Shown piece after piece: positions 55,872 to 64,000 of a stretch of DNA of 64,000 nt (position 1 is the stretch's first letter; each line of letters starts with the position of its first letter). The translations under genes and the position numbers were made by a program. The stretch comes from Paradesertivirga superstes (GTDB lineage: Bacteria; Bacteroidota; Bacteroidia; Sphingobacteriales; Sphingobacteriaceae). Below the pieces are notes generated by a model that saw only the letters and a list, made by a program, of their open reading frames with translations, was not told where the DNA came from and did not search any database. The stretch lies in assembly GCF_037622515.1 (NCBI RefSeq), contig NZ_JBBJCN010000011.1, positions 1 through 64,000 of the forward strand. The letters run 5' to 3'.

Positions 55872-56456
55872 TTATAAGGTTTTCAAGGCAATCTTTATCA
55901 ACTGTTCAACTGATAAACTTTCAGATGACATTTTTATTGCCTGGTCTATATTCTTTTCTGCCGCATTTTTTGCAAAGCCTAACATCACAAGTGCTGACAG
56001 GGCTTCATCTTTTGCAGTATAATATTGTGGTGCAGAAGTTAGGGTTTCCAGTCCTTCTTTTTTAAGCTTATCCTGAAGCTCCAGAATCAGGCGCTGCGCA
56101 GACTTCGGACCAATTCCTTTAATGCGCTGCATTTGCGATACATCACCTTTTACAATAGCGGTCTGAATTTCATCGGGTGTAACAGATGATAAAATCATTC
56201 TGCCTGTTCCTGGACCAATGCCTGAAACCGAAATCAAATGCAGAAACAGGCGCCTTTCGCCTTCTTCTGCAAAGCCATACAAAGTATGAGCATCTTCCTT
56301 CACATGTAACCAGGTAAAGAGCTTGCATTTTTCCAGATTAGCAAGTTTTGAATAAGTACTAAGTGAGATGTTAATATGATATCCAATGCCGTTTGCATCT
56401 AATACCACATATGTGGCACACTTAAAAACTAATTTTCCATCGATGTATGCGTACAT
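55872..56456 (-). CDS. ruvA: Holliday junction ATP-dependent DNA helicase subunit RuvA
   Basis: The DNA-binding subunit of RuvAB branch migration. The N-terminal OB-fold starts MYAYIDGKLVFK. Helix-hairpin-helix motifs ISVSGIGPGTGRMIL and MQRIKGIGPKSAQRLILEL and a C-terminal RuvB-binding domain with ALVMLGF follow. Length 194. Its ATG overlaps the maeB stop (TAATG). Confidence 0.97.
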   Translation of the reverse strand: MYAYIDGKLVFKCATYVVLDANGIGYHINISLSTYSKLANLEKCKLFTWLHVKEDAHTLYGFAEEGERRLFLHLISVSGIGPGTGRMILSSVTPDEIQTAIVKGDVSQMQRIKGIGPKSAQRLILELQDKLKKEGLETLTSAPQYYTAKDEALSALVMLGFAKNAAEKNIDQAIKMSSESLSVEQLIKIALKTL

Positions 56457-58777
56457 TATATTTTTTTTCTCCGGCTAAAAATACCTTTACGTTTTTTTGA
56501 ATTCTTGAACTCCTGTTTCGACTGTGCGTCAACCACTGCTATAGTAACCATATTCACTATTTCGCGTACCGAGCTTCCCATTTGTAATACATGAACGGGT
56601 TTGTTTAAGCCCAGCAAAATAGGCCCTACAGCTTCAGCTTCTCCAAGTTCCTGTAATAGTTTATAGGCGATGTTTCCTGATTCTAAATTGGGAAAAACCA
56701 GGGTATTGGCAGGGGCATCTGCCAGCCTGCTAAATGGGAAATTATCTTTTAGCAGTGAATTGTTGATTGCAAAATTCGCCTGCATTTCTCCATCCACTAT
56801 GATATCCGGATAGTTTTCATGCAGAATCCGTACCGCTTCCCGTGTTTTGTCAGGGATAATGTCTTCATTTGACCCGAAGTTGGAGTAGGAGAGAACTGCT
56901 ATTCTGGGGGTAATATTAAATTTCCTTACCGACTTATCCAATAAAATTGTCAGATCCACCAGTTCTTCAACAGATGGGTCTTTATTGATGGTGGTATCTC
57001 CAAAAAAGACCGGGCCCTTTTTAGTGAGCATCATATACATTCCTGCCACCCGGTTAACACCTTCCTCAGTTCCTATTACCTGAAGTGCGGGCCTTACTGT
57101 AGCGCCGTAGTCTTTTGTAAGCCCGGAAATTAAGGCGTCCGCCTCTCCGAATTCTACCATACAAGCGCCATAATAATTTCTGTCACGAAGCATTTTTCTT
57201 GCCTCATAAAGGTTTACCCCTTTACGCTGACGCTTTTCATATAGAAACTGTGCATACATCTCCAGTTTTGAATTTTCTTCGGCAGGGTTAATAATTTCTA
57301 CGCCGTCTAATTCAAGACCTGTTTCTTTTAGAATCGCTTTGATTTGTGCTTTATTGCCTAATAATATAGGCCTTGCAATGCCCTCATCCTTTACAATTTG
57401 AGCTGCTTTTAAGATTTTATAGTGGTCCGCTTCAGCGAAAACTATGCATTTTGGATCCGATTTCGCTTTACTGCTTAGGCCGCGTAAAAGTGCGTCCTCT
57501 GTTCCAAGCCGTCTATTTAATTCGTCTGCGTAGGCATCCCAGTTAGAAATGGTTTTCCTGGCCACACCTGATTCGATCGCAGCTTTTGCAACCGCCAGGG
57601 AGACAGAGGTGATTAGCCTAGGATCCATCGGTTTAGGAATTATATAATCCTTACCAAAGCTTATATTTTTTTTATTATTGTAAGCAAGGTTGACCGATTC
57701 CGGTACGGTTTTTTTAGCCAGCTCCGCTATAGCCTTAACAGCTGCTATTTTCATTTCCTCATTAATCCCTGTAGCTCGTACATCCATAGCGCCACGGAAA
57801 ATGTAAGGAAAGCCTAAAACGTTGTTGACCTGGTTTGGATAATCGGAACGTCCCGTTGCCATTATTACATCTTTACGGGTAGAAACAGCAAGCTCGTAGG
57901 CAATTTCAGGATTTGGATTTGCCATAGCGAAAACTATAGGATTTCTTGCCATAGTTTTAAGCATTTCCGCACTTAATACATCGGAGGTCGACAGTCCGAT
58001 AAAGACATCCGAATCTCTCATTGCTTCAGCAAGCGTATGGATATCTCTGGTAGTAGCAAATTCCGCCTTTATCGGATCAAGGTGTTTGCGGTCTGAACGG
58101 ATTACTCCGGAGCGATCAACCATCACCATATTTTCTTTTAAAGCCCCCAGACTAACGTACAGTCTGGAGCAAGAAATAGCAGCAGCACCGGCGCCATTAA
58201 TTACTATTTTAACTTTATCCAGTTTTTTCTTCTGAATCTCGCAGGCATTAAGAAGTGCGGCAGCAGAAATTATTGCAGTGCCATGCTGATCGTCATGCAT
58301 CACCGGGATATTCATTTCGGCTTTTAAGCGGCGTTCAATCTCAAAACACTCAGGAGCCTTAATATCCTCCAGGTTAATACCACCAAAAGTGGGTTCGAGT
58401 GCTTTTACTATTTTTACAAATTCATCAACATCCTTGGTATTAAGTTCAAGATCAAAAACATCGATATCTGCGAAGATTTTGAATAGAAGACCTTTACCCT
58501 CCATAACCGGCTTACCCGCCTCCGGGCCAATGTCGCCAAGACCAAGGACTGCTGTGCCATTGCTGATTACGGCCACAAGGTTGCCCTTTGCTGTGTACTT
58601 ATACACATCATCAACATTATCGGCTATTCGCAAACACGGTTCTGCAACACCCGGAGAGTAAGCTAATGTAAGATCTCGCTGTGAGTTAGTAGGTTTGGTC
58701 GGAACTACTTCTATTTTTCCGGGCCGGCCTTGCGAATGGTAGTCAAGGGCATCCTGCTTACGATTTATTTTACTCAT
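56456..58777 (-). CDS. maeB: NADP-dependent malic enzyme with phosphotransacetylase-like C-terminal domain
   Basis: Decarboxylates malate to pyruvate with NADP reduction. The malic-enzyme half (about 1-425) has LAYSPGVAEPC, GDIGPEAGKPVMEGK, MPVMHDDQHGTAI and NGAGAAAISC. The C-terminal half (about 430-755) is a phosphotransacetylase-like domain of the MaeB type, likely regulatory, with KPVHVLQMGSSVREI near its end. Length 773. It overlaps ruvA by one base. The basic tail KKRKGIFSRRKK is unusual but is probably only a short extension. Confidence 0.95.
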   Translation of the reverse strand: MSKINRKQDALDYHSQGRPGKIEVVPTKPTNSQRDLTLAYSPGVAEPCLRIADNVDDVYKYTAKGNLVAVISNGTAVLGLGDIGPEAGKPVMEGKGLLFKIFADIDVFDLELNTKDVDEFVKIVKALEPTFGGINLEDIKAPECFEIERRLKAEMNIPVMHDDQHGTAIISAAALLNACEIQKKKLDKVKIVINGAGAAAISCSRLYVSLGALKENMVMVDRSGVIRSDRKHLDPIKAEFATTRDIHTLAEAMRDSDVFIGLSTSDVLSAEMLKTMARNPIVFAMANPNPEIAYELAVSTRKDVIMATGRSDYPNQVNNVLGFPYIFRGAMDVRATGINEEMKIAAVKAIAELAKKTVPESVNLAYNNKKNISFGKDYIIPKPMDPRLITSVSLAVAKAAIESGVARKTISNWDAYADELNRRLGTEDALLRGLSSKAKSDPKCIVFAEADHYKILKAAQIVKDEGIARPILLGNKAQIKAILKETGLELDGVEIINPAEENSKLEMYAQFLYEKRQRKGVNLYEARKMLRDRNYYGACMVEFGEADALISGLTKDYGATVRPALQVIGTEEGVNRVAGMYMMLTKKGPVFFGDTTINKDPSVEELVDLTILLDKSVRKFNITPRIAVLSYSNFGSNEDIIPDKTREAVRILHENYPDIIVDGEMQANFAINNSLLKDNFPFSRLADAPANTLVFPNLESGNIAYKLLQELGEAEAVGPILLGLNKPVHVLQMGSSVREIVNMVTIAVVDAQSKQEFKNSKKRKGIFSRRKKI

Positions 58778-58802
58778 TAAATACTCCGCTTGGTGAGGTA
58801 GG

Positions 58803-58832
58803 TAAAATTACAATTCTATTTTGGGGAGGCAA
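58803..58832 (-). promoter_or_regulatory. Possible promoter of maeB-ruvA-sov
   Basis: On the minus strand, TTG (58830-58832), 19 bases, then TAATTTTA (58803-58810), one base short of the -7 consensus. It ends 25 bases before the ATG. Confidence 0.4.
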
Positions 58833-58873
58833 CGATATAGGAAAAATAATAAAATTGATCTGCTAACTTATAA

Positions 58874-60049
58874 TCAGCCTTGAATTATCTTTAAAATCAT
58901 GCCCGGTTTTACGGAGGAATGTTTTAGTTTGTTTATAATCTTGATTTCTTCTTCAGTGCCATTAAATTTTTCTGCAATAGAGCTTAAGGTATCACCTTCC
59001 TGCACCCGGTAAGAAAAAGATACGTCTCTGTGCACATAGTTGGTGGGTTTTGAAGTTTTATCTGCTTCCGGAATTAAATAGGATAGCATCAGGTCTCCTT
59101 CTATAGCAGGTCCGGGCTTCAGCATTTCTTCCCGTAAGGCAGTATATATATAAGGTTTGATTTCAGGAATGATCAGTTTTTTAGGATTCTTAACCGTTCC
59201 GCTGAGTGTCAGATTTTTGTAGGAGGGATTCAAAAGCGCAAGCATATCTATGTCCACGTTTGTTGCTTTAGAGATACTCCAGAGGGATACTTTTCTATTT
59301 ACCGTTAAGGTATTTGTAAAAATATTCAGATTAGTTTCCAGGGGGTAAATACCATGTCTTTTATAATTATTCATGATATAAACGGTGGCGATAAAAGAAG
59401 GAACATAGTTTTGAGTTTCCACCGGAAGATATTTACGTATAGTCCAATAATCAAGTTCCCCACCACCGGCATCTTCTCTGGCCCATCTTATCCTGTTATG
59501 ACCGCAATTGTATGAAGCAATAGCTAACAACCAATCGTTATAAATTTTATAGGATTTTAAAAGATAATCAGCAGCAGCAGCAGATGCTAAAACCGGGTCT
59601 TTACGCTCATCTATAGTATCGTTGATGGCCAGCCCATATATTTTTCCAACGGGTTCAATAAATTGCCAAAGACCGGTTGCTCCAACCCATGATTGGGCAT
59701 TCGGATTTAATGAAGATTCTACGACGGACAAGTATTTAAGCTCATCAGGCAGCCCCTTTTCTTTAAATACCCGCTCATAAATTGGAAAATAATATTTAGA
59801 AAGGCCAAGAACCCGCGAAAAACGTGATTTTTGAGAGGCAAAAGCCTCTATGTATTTTTGAACCGATTCGTTATAGGTAAGAGGTACTGTTTTTTGTAAA
59901 TTTTCTAGAGTCAGGCGGTAGGCAGGGTCGACAAAAGCCGATCGATTAAGTGTAATTTTTTTTTCAGATGCTTTGGTTCCCAGCGAATATACCAATAATC
60001 CCACTCCGCTGAACAAAACCAAAGTGTAGGTTAATGCTCTTTTCATCAA
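58874..60049 (-). CDS. mltD: Lytic transglycosylase, MltD-like, with LysM domain
   Basis: Cleaves the peptidoglycan glycan strand, leaving 1,6-anhydroMurNAc, which AnmK elsewhere in the window would recycle. An N-terminal membrane or signal segment (8-24) precedes the SLT domain (about 85-240), with catalytic Glu111 in VVESSLNP and GATGLWQF, ASYNCGHNRI and NYVPSFIA blocks. A single LysM occupies the C-terminus (about 345-390). Length 391. It is 45 bases downstream of gatA on the same strand. Confidence 0.93.
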   Translation of the reverse strand: MMKRALTYTLVLFSGVGLLVYSLGTKASEKKITLNRSAFVDPAYRLTLENLQKTVPLTYNESVQKYIEAFASQKSRFSRVLGLSKYYFPIYERVFKEKGLPDELKYLSVVESSLNPNAQSWVGATGLWQFIEPVGKIYGLAINDTIDERKDPVLASAAAADYLLKSYKIYNDWLLAIASYNCGHNRIRWAREDAGGGELDYWTIRKYLPVETQNYVPSFIATVYIMNNYKRHGIYPLETNLNIFTNTLTVNRKVSLWSISKATNVDIDMLALLNPSYKNLTLSGTVKNPKKLIIPEIKPYIYTALREEMLKPGPAIEGDLMLSYLIPEADKTSKPTNYVHRDVSFSYRVQEGDTLSSIAEKFNGTEEEIKIINKLKHSSVKPGMILKIIQG

Positions 60050-60094
60050 TTTTTACTAGTTTGGCACCAATGCCGTTAACGCAGGTACCTTTTA

Positions 60095-61534
60095 CTAAAC
60101 TACCTCTTTTTTTGTTACGTTCAAAACGTATTTTGAAAAGGATAACAAATCCGCTTCCCCAAAGCGCTTTCCAATAAATTGTATTCCTAATGGCAAGTTT
60201 TCTTTGTTTTTTCCAACAGGTATTGAGATAGCCGGAATGCCGGCCAGGGAAGCCTGAACAGTAAAAATATCTGCCAGGTACATCACTACCGGATCGTCAG
60301 TTTTTTCACCAATCCCGAATGCCGGACCAGGTGTGGTGGGAAGCAAAATGAAATCGTGATTTTCTAAAATTTCGTCCGTTTTCTCGCGTATCAGCCGTCT
60401 CACTTTTTGCGCTTTGCCATAAAACGCATCGTAATGGCCGGCACTTAAAACAAAGGTACCTAAAAGAATACGGCGTTTAACTTCCGCGCCAAATCCTTCG
60501 GAACGGGATTTTTTATAGGTGCTTTCTAAGTCAACAGCATTCGGACTTCTATATCCATAGTGAACTCCATCATACCGTGCAAGGTTCGACGAAGATTCGG
60601 CCATTGTGAGGATATAATAGGTTGGAACAACATAGTCAAGATATGGAAAGGAGATAGGTTCAACCTCGTGTCCTTCGTCTAAGAGACGCTTAATTGTAGC
60701 TTCTGTTATAGCTTTAATCTCCGGATCAAGTCCTTCACTATGTAAAGTTTCCGGTAAGTAGGCGATGCGTTTTTTTCCGGGAGAATTTAATAGTTGCGAA
60801 TAAGCAGGAACCGGGAGAGTTGAACAGGTGCTGTCGTATTCATCATGTCCGGCTATTACTTCAAGTAACAGGGCTGCATCTTCTACTGAATTGGTAATGG
60901 GCCCTACCTGGTCAAAAGATGAGGCATAAGCAATGATTCCATGTCTTGATACTCTTCCGTAAGTTGGTTTAAGGCCAACTACTCCGCAAAAAGCAGCAGG
61001 TTGCCTGACCGAGCCACCGGTATCTGTACCAAGTGACGCCATACATAAGCCTGCCTGAACCGCTACTGCAGAACCACCCGAGGAACCGCCGGGCACCTTG
61101 GTATTATCGGCATCATTTTTTACCGGACCGAAATATGAGTTTTCATTAGATCCACCCATCGCGAATTCATCGCAGTTCTGACGGCCTATAATTATGGCGT
61201 CTTCAGCAAGAATGCGTTCAACAACGGTTGACGAAAAAATGGAATTATAGTTTTTTAAGATCTTAGAACCGGCAGAAATATTATGGTCTTTGTAGCAAAT
61301 TAAATCTTTGATGCCCAGAACCATTCCCCCAAGTTTTCCGGCTGTTCCATTAATGATTTTTTTCTGAATATCGGCAGCCCGAGTTCTGGCCTCATCGGCA
61401 TAAACTTCTACAAAAGCATTCAGATGCTTTTTTTCCTCTATTCGTTGTAAATAACCTTCAACAAGTTCGATTAATTGAATTTTACCTTCTTTTATCTCTG
61501 ATTGGACAGAACTTAGAGATGAGTACTGATACAT
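60095..61534 (-). CDS. gatA: Aspartyl/glutamyl-tRNA amidotransferase subunit A
   Basis: The amidase subunit that makes Gln-tRNA or Asn-tRNA from misacylated precursors. The Ser-cis-Ser-Lys triad is visible: Lys76 in GIKDL, Ser151 in GGSSGGS and Ser175 in TGGSV. The spacing matches other GatA proteins. Length 479. GatB and GatC are not in the window. Confidence 0.96.
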   Translation of the reverse strand: MYQYSSLSSVQSEIKEGKIQLIELVEGYLQRIEEKKHLNAFVEVYADEARTRAADIQKKIINGTAGKLGGMVLGIKDLICYKDHNISAGSKILKNYNSIFSSTVVERILAEDAIIIGRQNCDEFAMGGSNENSYFGPVKNDADNTKVPGGSSGGSAVAVQAGLCMASLGTDTGGSVRQPAAFCGVVGLKPTYGRVSRHGIIAYASSFDQVGPITNSVEDAALLLEVIAGHDEYDSTCSTLPVPAYSQLLNSPGKKRIAYLPETLHSEGLDPEIKAITEATIKRLLDEGHEVEPISFPYLDYVVPTYYILTMAESSSNLARYDGVHYGYRSPNAVDLESTYKKSRSEGFGAEVKRRILLGTFVLSAGHYDAFYGKAQKVRRLIREKTDEILENHDFILLPTTPGPAFGIGEKTDDPVVMYLADIFTVQASLAGIPAISIPVGKNKENLPLGIQFIGKRFGEADLLSFSKYVLNVTKKEVV

Positions 61535-61702
61535 GCCGTGAAATTACGCATTTCTATGAAACGAAACCAATATTGCTTCAAACATTGAAATTTTTAAAAT
61601 GAAACCCTCATGAGCCTGCCCGAAAAACAGGCCGGCCGATCACCAACAGCAATGACTATGCTCATGCAAGCTTTATAGCTACCTAAAAAATATATTCAAA
61701 TG

Positions 61703-61732
61703 AAAAACCTCATTCATGTTAAGAATGAGGTT
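61703..61732 (-). terminator. Intrinsic terminator of the tandem tatA genes
   Basis: A 10-bp perfect stem (AACCTCATTC / GAATGAGGTT) with loop ATGTTAA and a short T-run on the minus strand. It lies just after the stop of the second tatA. It closely resembles the terminator at 5143-5176. Confidence 0.75.
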
Positions 61733-61752
61733 AGAATGTCTGTGTATGGGGA

Positions 61753-61947
61753 TTAAATATCGCGACGGTCAGCGTCTTTAGTAGCTGTGGGCTCGCCATC
61801 TTTACCTTCTTTAAACTCTTTTACTCCGCGGCCTAATCCGCGCATCAATTCCGGGATTTTTTTACCGCCGAATAATAAAAGAAGCGCAACAACAATTAGA
61901 ATAATTTCTGGTGCACCCAGGCCTATTAAAAAAATACTACTTACCAT
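61753..61947 (-). CDS. tatA: Twin-arginine translocase subunit TatA/TatE (short paralogue)
   Basis: A 64-residue subunit of the Tat pore. It has the N-terminal helix GAPEIILIVVALLLLFGG, the LFGGKKIPELMRGLGRG hinge and amphipathic helix, and an acidic tail. It starts two bases after the stop of the other tatA. Confidence 0.93.
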   Translation of the reverse strand: MVSSIFLIGLGAPEIILIVVALLLLFGGKKIPELMRGLGRGVKEFKEGKDGEPTATKDADRRDI

Positions 61948-61949
61948 GT

Positions 61950-62222
61950 TTATAATTTTGACTGTGTCTGATCTGTTTGTGTTTCTGTACTTGACGTGCT
62001 GCTGTTTATATCGGCATTCATGTCATCATGTACGGAATTTATATTGCGATGGATCTCTCTTTTTACCCCATCCGAAGCATCTTTAAATTCGCGAATGCCT
62101 TTTCCCAGCCCGCGCGCAAGTTCCGGAAGTTTTTTGCCGCCGAAAAGCAATAGGATTGCCAGCATTATCAGCATTATCTCGGGGGTTCCCATATTGAGGA
62201 ATAAAATAATCGAGCTCAACAT
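61950..62222 (-). CDS. tatA: Twin-arginine translocase subunit TatA (long paralogue)
   Basis: A 90-residue TatA with helix GTPEIMLIMLAILLLFGG and amphipathic KKLPELARGLGKGIREF. The tail is longer and rich in Ser, Thr and Asn. I chose ATG 62222 over the TTG at 62228. A TATATTTG -7 element lies 19 bases upstream. It is paired with a second tatA but not with tatC. Confidence 0.93.
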   Translation of the reverse strand: MLSSIILFLNMGTPEIMLIMLAILLLFGGKKLPELARGLGKGIREFKDASDGVKREIHRNINSVHDDMNADINSSTSSTETQTDQTQSKL

Positions 62223-62241
62223 TATCAATCAATTAAGGTTA

Positions 62242-62249
62242 CAAATATA
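62242..62249 (-). promoter_or_regulatory. Possible -7 element (TATATTTG) of the tatA pair
   Basis: An exact TAnnTTTG match on the minus strand, 19 bases before the ATG. No clear TTTG is seen 20 bases upstream. Confidence 0.45.
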
Positions 62250-62276
62250 ATTATAATATACGTTGTAATTTGTATT

Positions 62277-63521
62277 TTAGTTTGCAAGCCAGGTTTCAGG
62301 GTTCGTAGGATTTGTTCCTTTCCAAATTTCCAGATGGAGCTGTGTCGTTTCGTCAACAGGATCTGTTATAACGGATCCTATATTTTGTTTAACTGAAACT
62401 TTCTCGCCCTGAGATACACTGGTGTTTTTTAAATTGGAATAAACTGTAAAGTATTCTCCATGTCTTATTAAAACAGCATAACCGCTCCCAGTCGAAAAGA
62501 CCCGAGTAACTTCTCCAGAAAAAATAGTTCTTACTGAAGCTCCTACTGCGGTTTTAATATCTACTCCATTATTGTCCACTGTTACATTTCCGTATTTTTG
62601 AACACCATATCTTGAAACAATTTGGCCAGTTGCAACAGGCCATGGAAGTCTGCCCCGATTACTTAAAAAGTCAGAAGATAATTTAGCCGCTTCGGGGGTT
62701 GATGCCAAAACACTGGAACCGGATGCAACGGGTTTTGCGGCAGTTCCTGATTTTGCCGCCTCAGCTCTTGCTGCCGCTTCAGCCCTCCTCTTGGCTTCAG
62801 CAATTTCCCTGTTAATAGCTGCGTTAATAGATCGGTTTAACTGTGCTACTTCTTTCTGCTTTTTGGAAACTTCCTGTTTTAATTGTTTCTCCTGTTTGGT
62901 TAGCTTGCTTAGCTGGGTAGCCTGGTTGTTCTTTTCTTTACCGAGGGTAACCTTTTCACTTTGTTGATTATGAAGTAAGTTGTTTTTCTGCCGCTTATTC
63001 TGATCCAGTTCAACAATTTTCATCCCAAGTTCTTTCTGGGTTTCCTGAATGTACTTCGCCTGTTTTTTTCTGTAATCGCCAAACTGCTGCAGGTATTTTA
63101 ATCGTTTATATGCCTGATTAAAGTTATCCGAAGCGAAAATAAACATCAGTTTTCCGTACGCGCTTTGATTTCTAAAGGCAAAAAGAATCATACCCGCATA
63201 CTCTTTCTTGAGCTTATCGAGCTGGGCCTGAAGGGAACGGACAGTATTTGAGCTTTCTGATATCTGATTGTTCAGGAGTTTTACTTCCGAATTAATGGTA
63301 TTTATCTTTTCTTCTCTCAGCCGAATCTGTGTGTTTAACACATTGATTTGTTTTAACGAGAGTCTTTTATTGCTGGTGATTTTCGATTGTGATCTTTTTA
63401 ATGCTTCTATCTCGCGCGTCAGAGCATCTTTTCTACGTTTTAATTCCGCGCTGCTCTGCCCAAAAGAAGCACCTGCAACACAAAAAAATATCAGAAAAAT
63501 TAAAAGTTTTTTTAAACTCAT
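62277..63521 (-). CDS. EnvC-like murein hydrolase activator (coiled coil + degenerate LytM domain)
   Basis: A periplasmic protein that, like EnvC, probably activates amidases at the division site rather than cutting wall itself. A signal peptide (ending near GASFGQ) leads to long coiled coils (about 25-245), an Ala-rich linker and a C-terminal LytM/M23 domain (about 290-414). Two zinc ligands are missing: the usual HxGxD is NNGVD, and the final HxH is QLH. Length 414. A DUF4292 gene precedes it by 17 bases, an arrangement common in Bacteroidota. Confidence 0.92.
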   Translation of the reverse strand: MSLKKLLIFLIFFCVAGASFGQSSAELKRRKDALTREIEALKRSQSKITSNKRLSLKQINVLNTQIRLREEKINTINSEVKLLNNQISESSNTVRSLQAQLDKLKKEYAGMILFAFRNQSAYGKLMFIFASDNFNQAYKRLKYLQQFGDYRKKQAKYIQETQKELGMKIVELDQNKRQKNNLLHNQQSEKVTLGKEKNNQATQLSKLTKQEKQLKQEVSKKQKEVAQLNRSINAAINREIAEAKRRAEAAARAEAAKSGTAAKPVASGSSVLASTPEAAKLSSDFLSNRGRLPWPVATGQIVSRYGVQKYGNVTVDNNGVDIKTAVGASVRTIFSGEVTRVFSTGSGYAVLIRHGEYFTVYSNLKNTSVSQGEKVSVKQNIGSVITDPVDETTQLHLEIWKGTNPTNPETWLAN

Positions 63522-63538
63522 GGTGCAAATCTATCTAA

Positions 63539-64000
63539 TTAATCTTTTACAGTAAATCTTTTCGGCACACTAAATGGAAATTCGACCGGTTCGTTTAATC
63601 CCACATGATTGTAATGCAGATCAATACTGATGCTTTTGTTTGAAGCGTTAGATTTTATAGATATTGCATGAGGAAACTCCTGACCGCTTACAGTACGCGG
63701 TTCGCTATAATTCACTGCCAGAGTTTGCGAGGCAACTTTATCGTTTAAATTACTTTGGAGAAGGGCATAGTTGTCGCTGAAAATGAGCAGATATGCCAGG
63801 CCCGATAAATCTCCTTTAAGGTGAGTCTGTCCTCCGTTTATATTTAGGGTGGAAGATGAGGTTAAAGAACCTTCCATCGCATTTCCAATAAACAAATCCT
63901 GTAAGGTTTTGAAATCCACCTGCTTACTAGCGAACTGATAAACGTAACTAAAAGGTTTTCTGATATAGGTGCTCTCAATTCTGTTTATAATTTTTATGCT
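63539..64000 (-). CDS. DUF4292 lipoprotein-like protein (5' end outside window)
   Basis: The frame is open to the right edge; the GTG at 63919 is not the true start. Reading in from the edge gives RIESTYIRKPFSYVYQFASK before it. The visible part is beta-rich, with LNINGGQTHLKGDLSGLAYLLIFSDNYA broken into strands, and resembles the LolA/LolB-like fold of DUF4292. It lies 17 bases upstream of the envC-like gene. I infer outer-membrane lipoprotein biogenesis or wall-related work, but the role is not known. Confidence 0.75.
   Translation of the reverse strand, partial: SIKIINRIESTYIRKPFSYVYQFASKQVDFKTLQDLFIGNAMEGSLTSSSTLNINGGQTHLKGDLSGLAYLLIFSDNYALLQSNLNDKVASQTLAVNYSEPRTVSGQEFPHAISIKSNASNKSISIDLHYNHVGLNEPVEFPFSVPKRFTVKD

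Noticed and set aside
63526..63533. TAGATTTG before the envC-like gene as a -7 element
   Set aside because: It ends only 4 bases before the ATG, so transcription would start inside the gene; the gene is more likely read from the DUF4292 promoter.
1..64000. CRISPR arrays, IS elements, phage genes, rRNA or tRNA genes
   Set aside because: I found no regular short repeats, transposase motifs, integrases or recognisable RNA genes by reading.

Overview
The window looks like a chromosomal segment of a Bacteroidota bacterium, probably a member of the Sphingobacteriaceae (Pedobacter/Mucilaginibacter-like). This placement is inferred from gene content and style. It carries three type IX secretion genes (gldJ, porV and a 7-kb sov/sprA), the futalosine menaquinone pathway (mqnB, mqnD), a full-length DUF4292/EnvC/TatA block, SusD-free envelope genes, and promoters of the Bacteroidota form TTTG-N20-TAnnTTTG. 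I saw no rRNA, tRNA, CRISPR array, insertion sequence or phage gene.

Layout. 1-5002 (+): the 3' end of a non-ribosomal peptide synthetase (end of a C domain, one A domain, PCP, thioesterase) followed by a peptide-type ABC exporter. 5201-7678 (-): a large unrecognised exported protein, possibly with an outer-membrane barrel. 7679-8107: a 430-bp gap with an orphan terminator in front of a WcaI-like glycosyltransferase (+). 9589-12530 (-): a CpsB-type PHP phosphatase, a C-terminal processing protease and a CsbD-like small protein. 12643-18592: an outer-membrane barrel protein, the divergent anmK / NagX-like pair (cell-wall sugar recycling) and an M16 peptidase. 18638-23695 (-): a fusion of a GH1-like domain with an RmlD-like reductase, a glycosyltransferase and a GHL10 hydrolase. 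23950-28767: a membrane-anchored coiled-coil protein and a very large NtrY-like histidine kinase.

28826-33522 holds core metabolism: fabD, folE and queD on the minus strand, and the overlapping mqnB-mqnD-hldD operon on the plus strand. 33620-36624 holds gldJ and porV, divergently transcribed, with ispF overlapping the end of porV. 37108-41049 has a LolC/E-type permease with an MBL hydrolase, a DCC thiol oxidoreductase and comM. 41346-44828 has an orphan LytS-type kinase, a lone lutB and an unknown lipoprotein. 44825-47791 (-) is feoA-feoB-sprT. 47987-58777 (-) is gcvH-vanZ and maeB-ruvA-sov. 58874-64000 (-) covers mltD, gatA, two tandem tatA genes, an envC-like degenerate LytM protein and the start-truncated DUF4292 protein.

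How the parts relate. Much of the window serves the envelope: secretion (GldJ, PorV, Sov, TatA x2), lipoprotein handling (LolC/E, DUF4292), wall turnover (EnvC, MltD, AnmK, GHL10) and surface sugars (two glycosyltransferases, HldD, CpsB-like phosphatase, GH1-RmlD). The most unusual points are a thioesterase with cysteine in place of the nucleophilic serine, an abrupt drop in G+C inside the NRPS gene, the orphan terminator ahead of the glycosyltransferase, the GH1-RmlD fusion and an in-frame ATG/TAG just upstream of the LytS-like kinase. I did not find a clear, wholly new multi-gene system; the NRPS end and the GH1-RmlD locus are the best leads.
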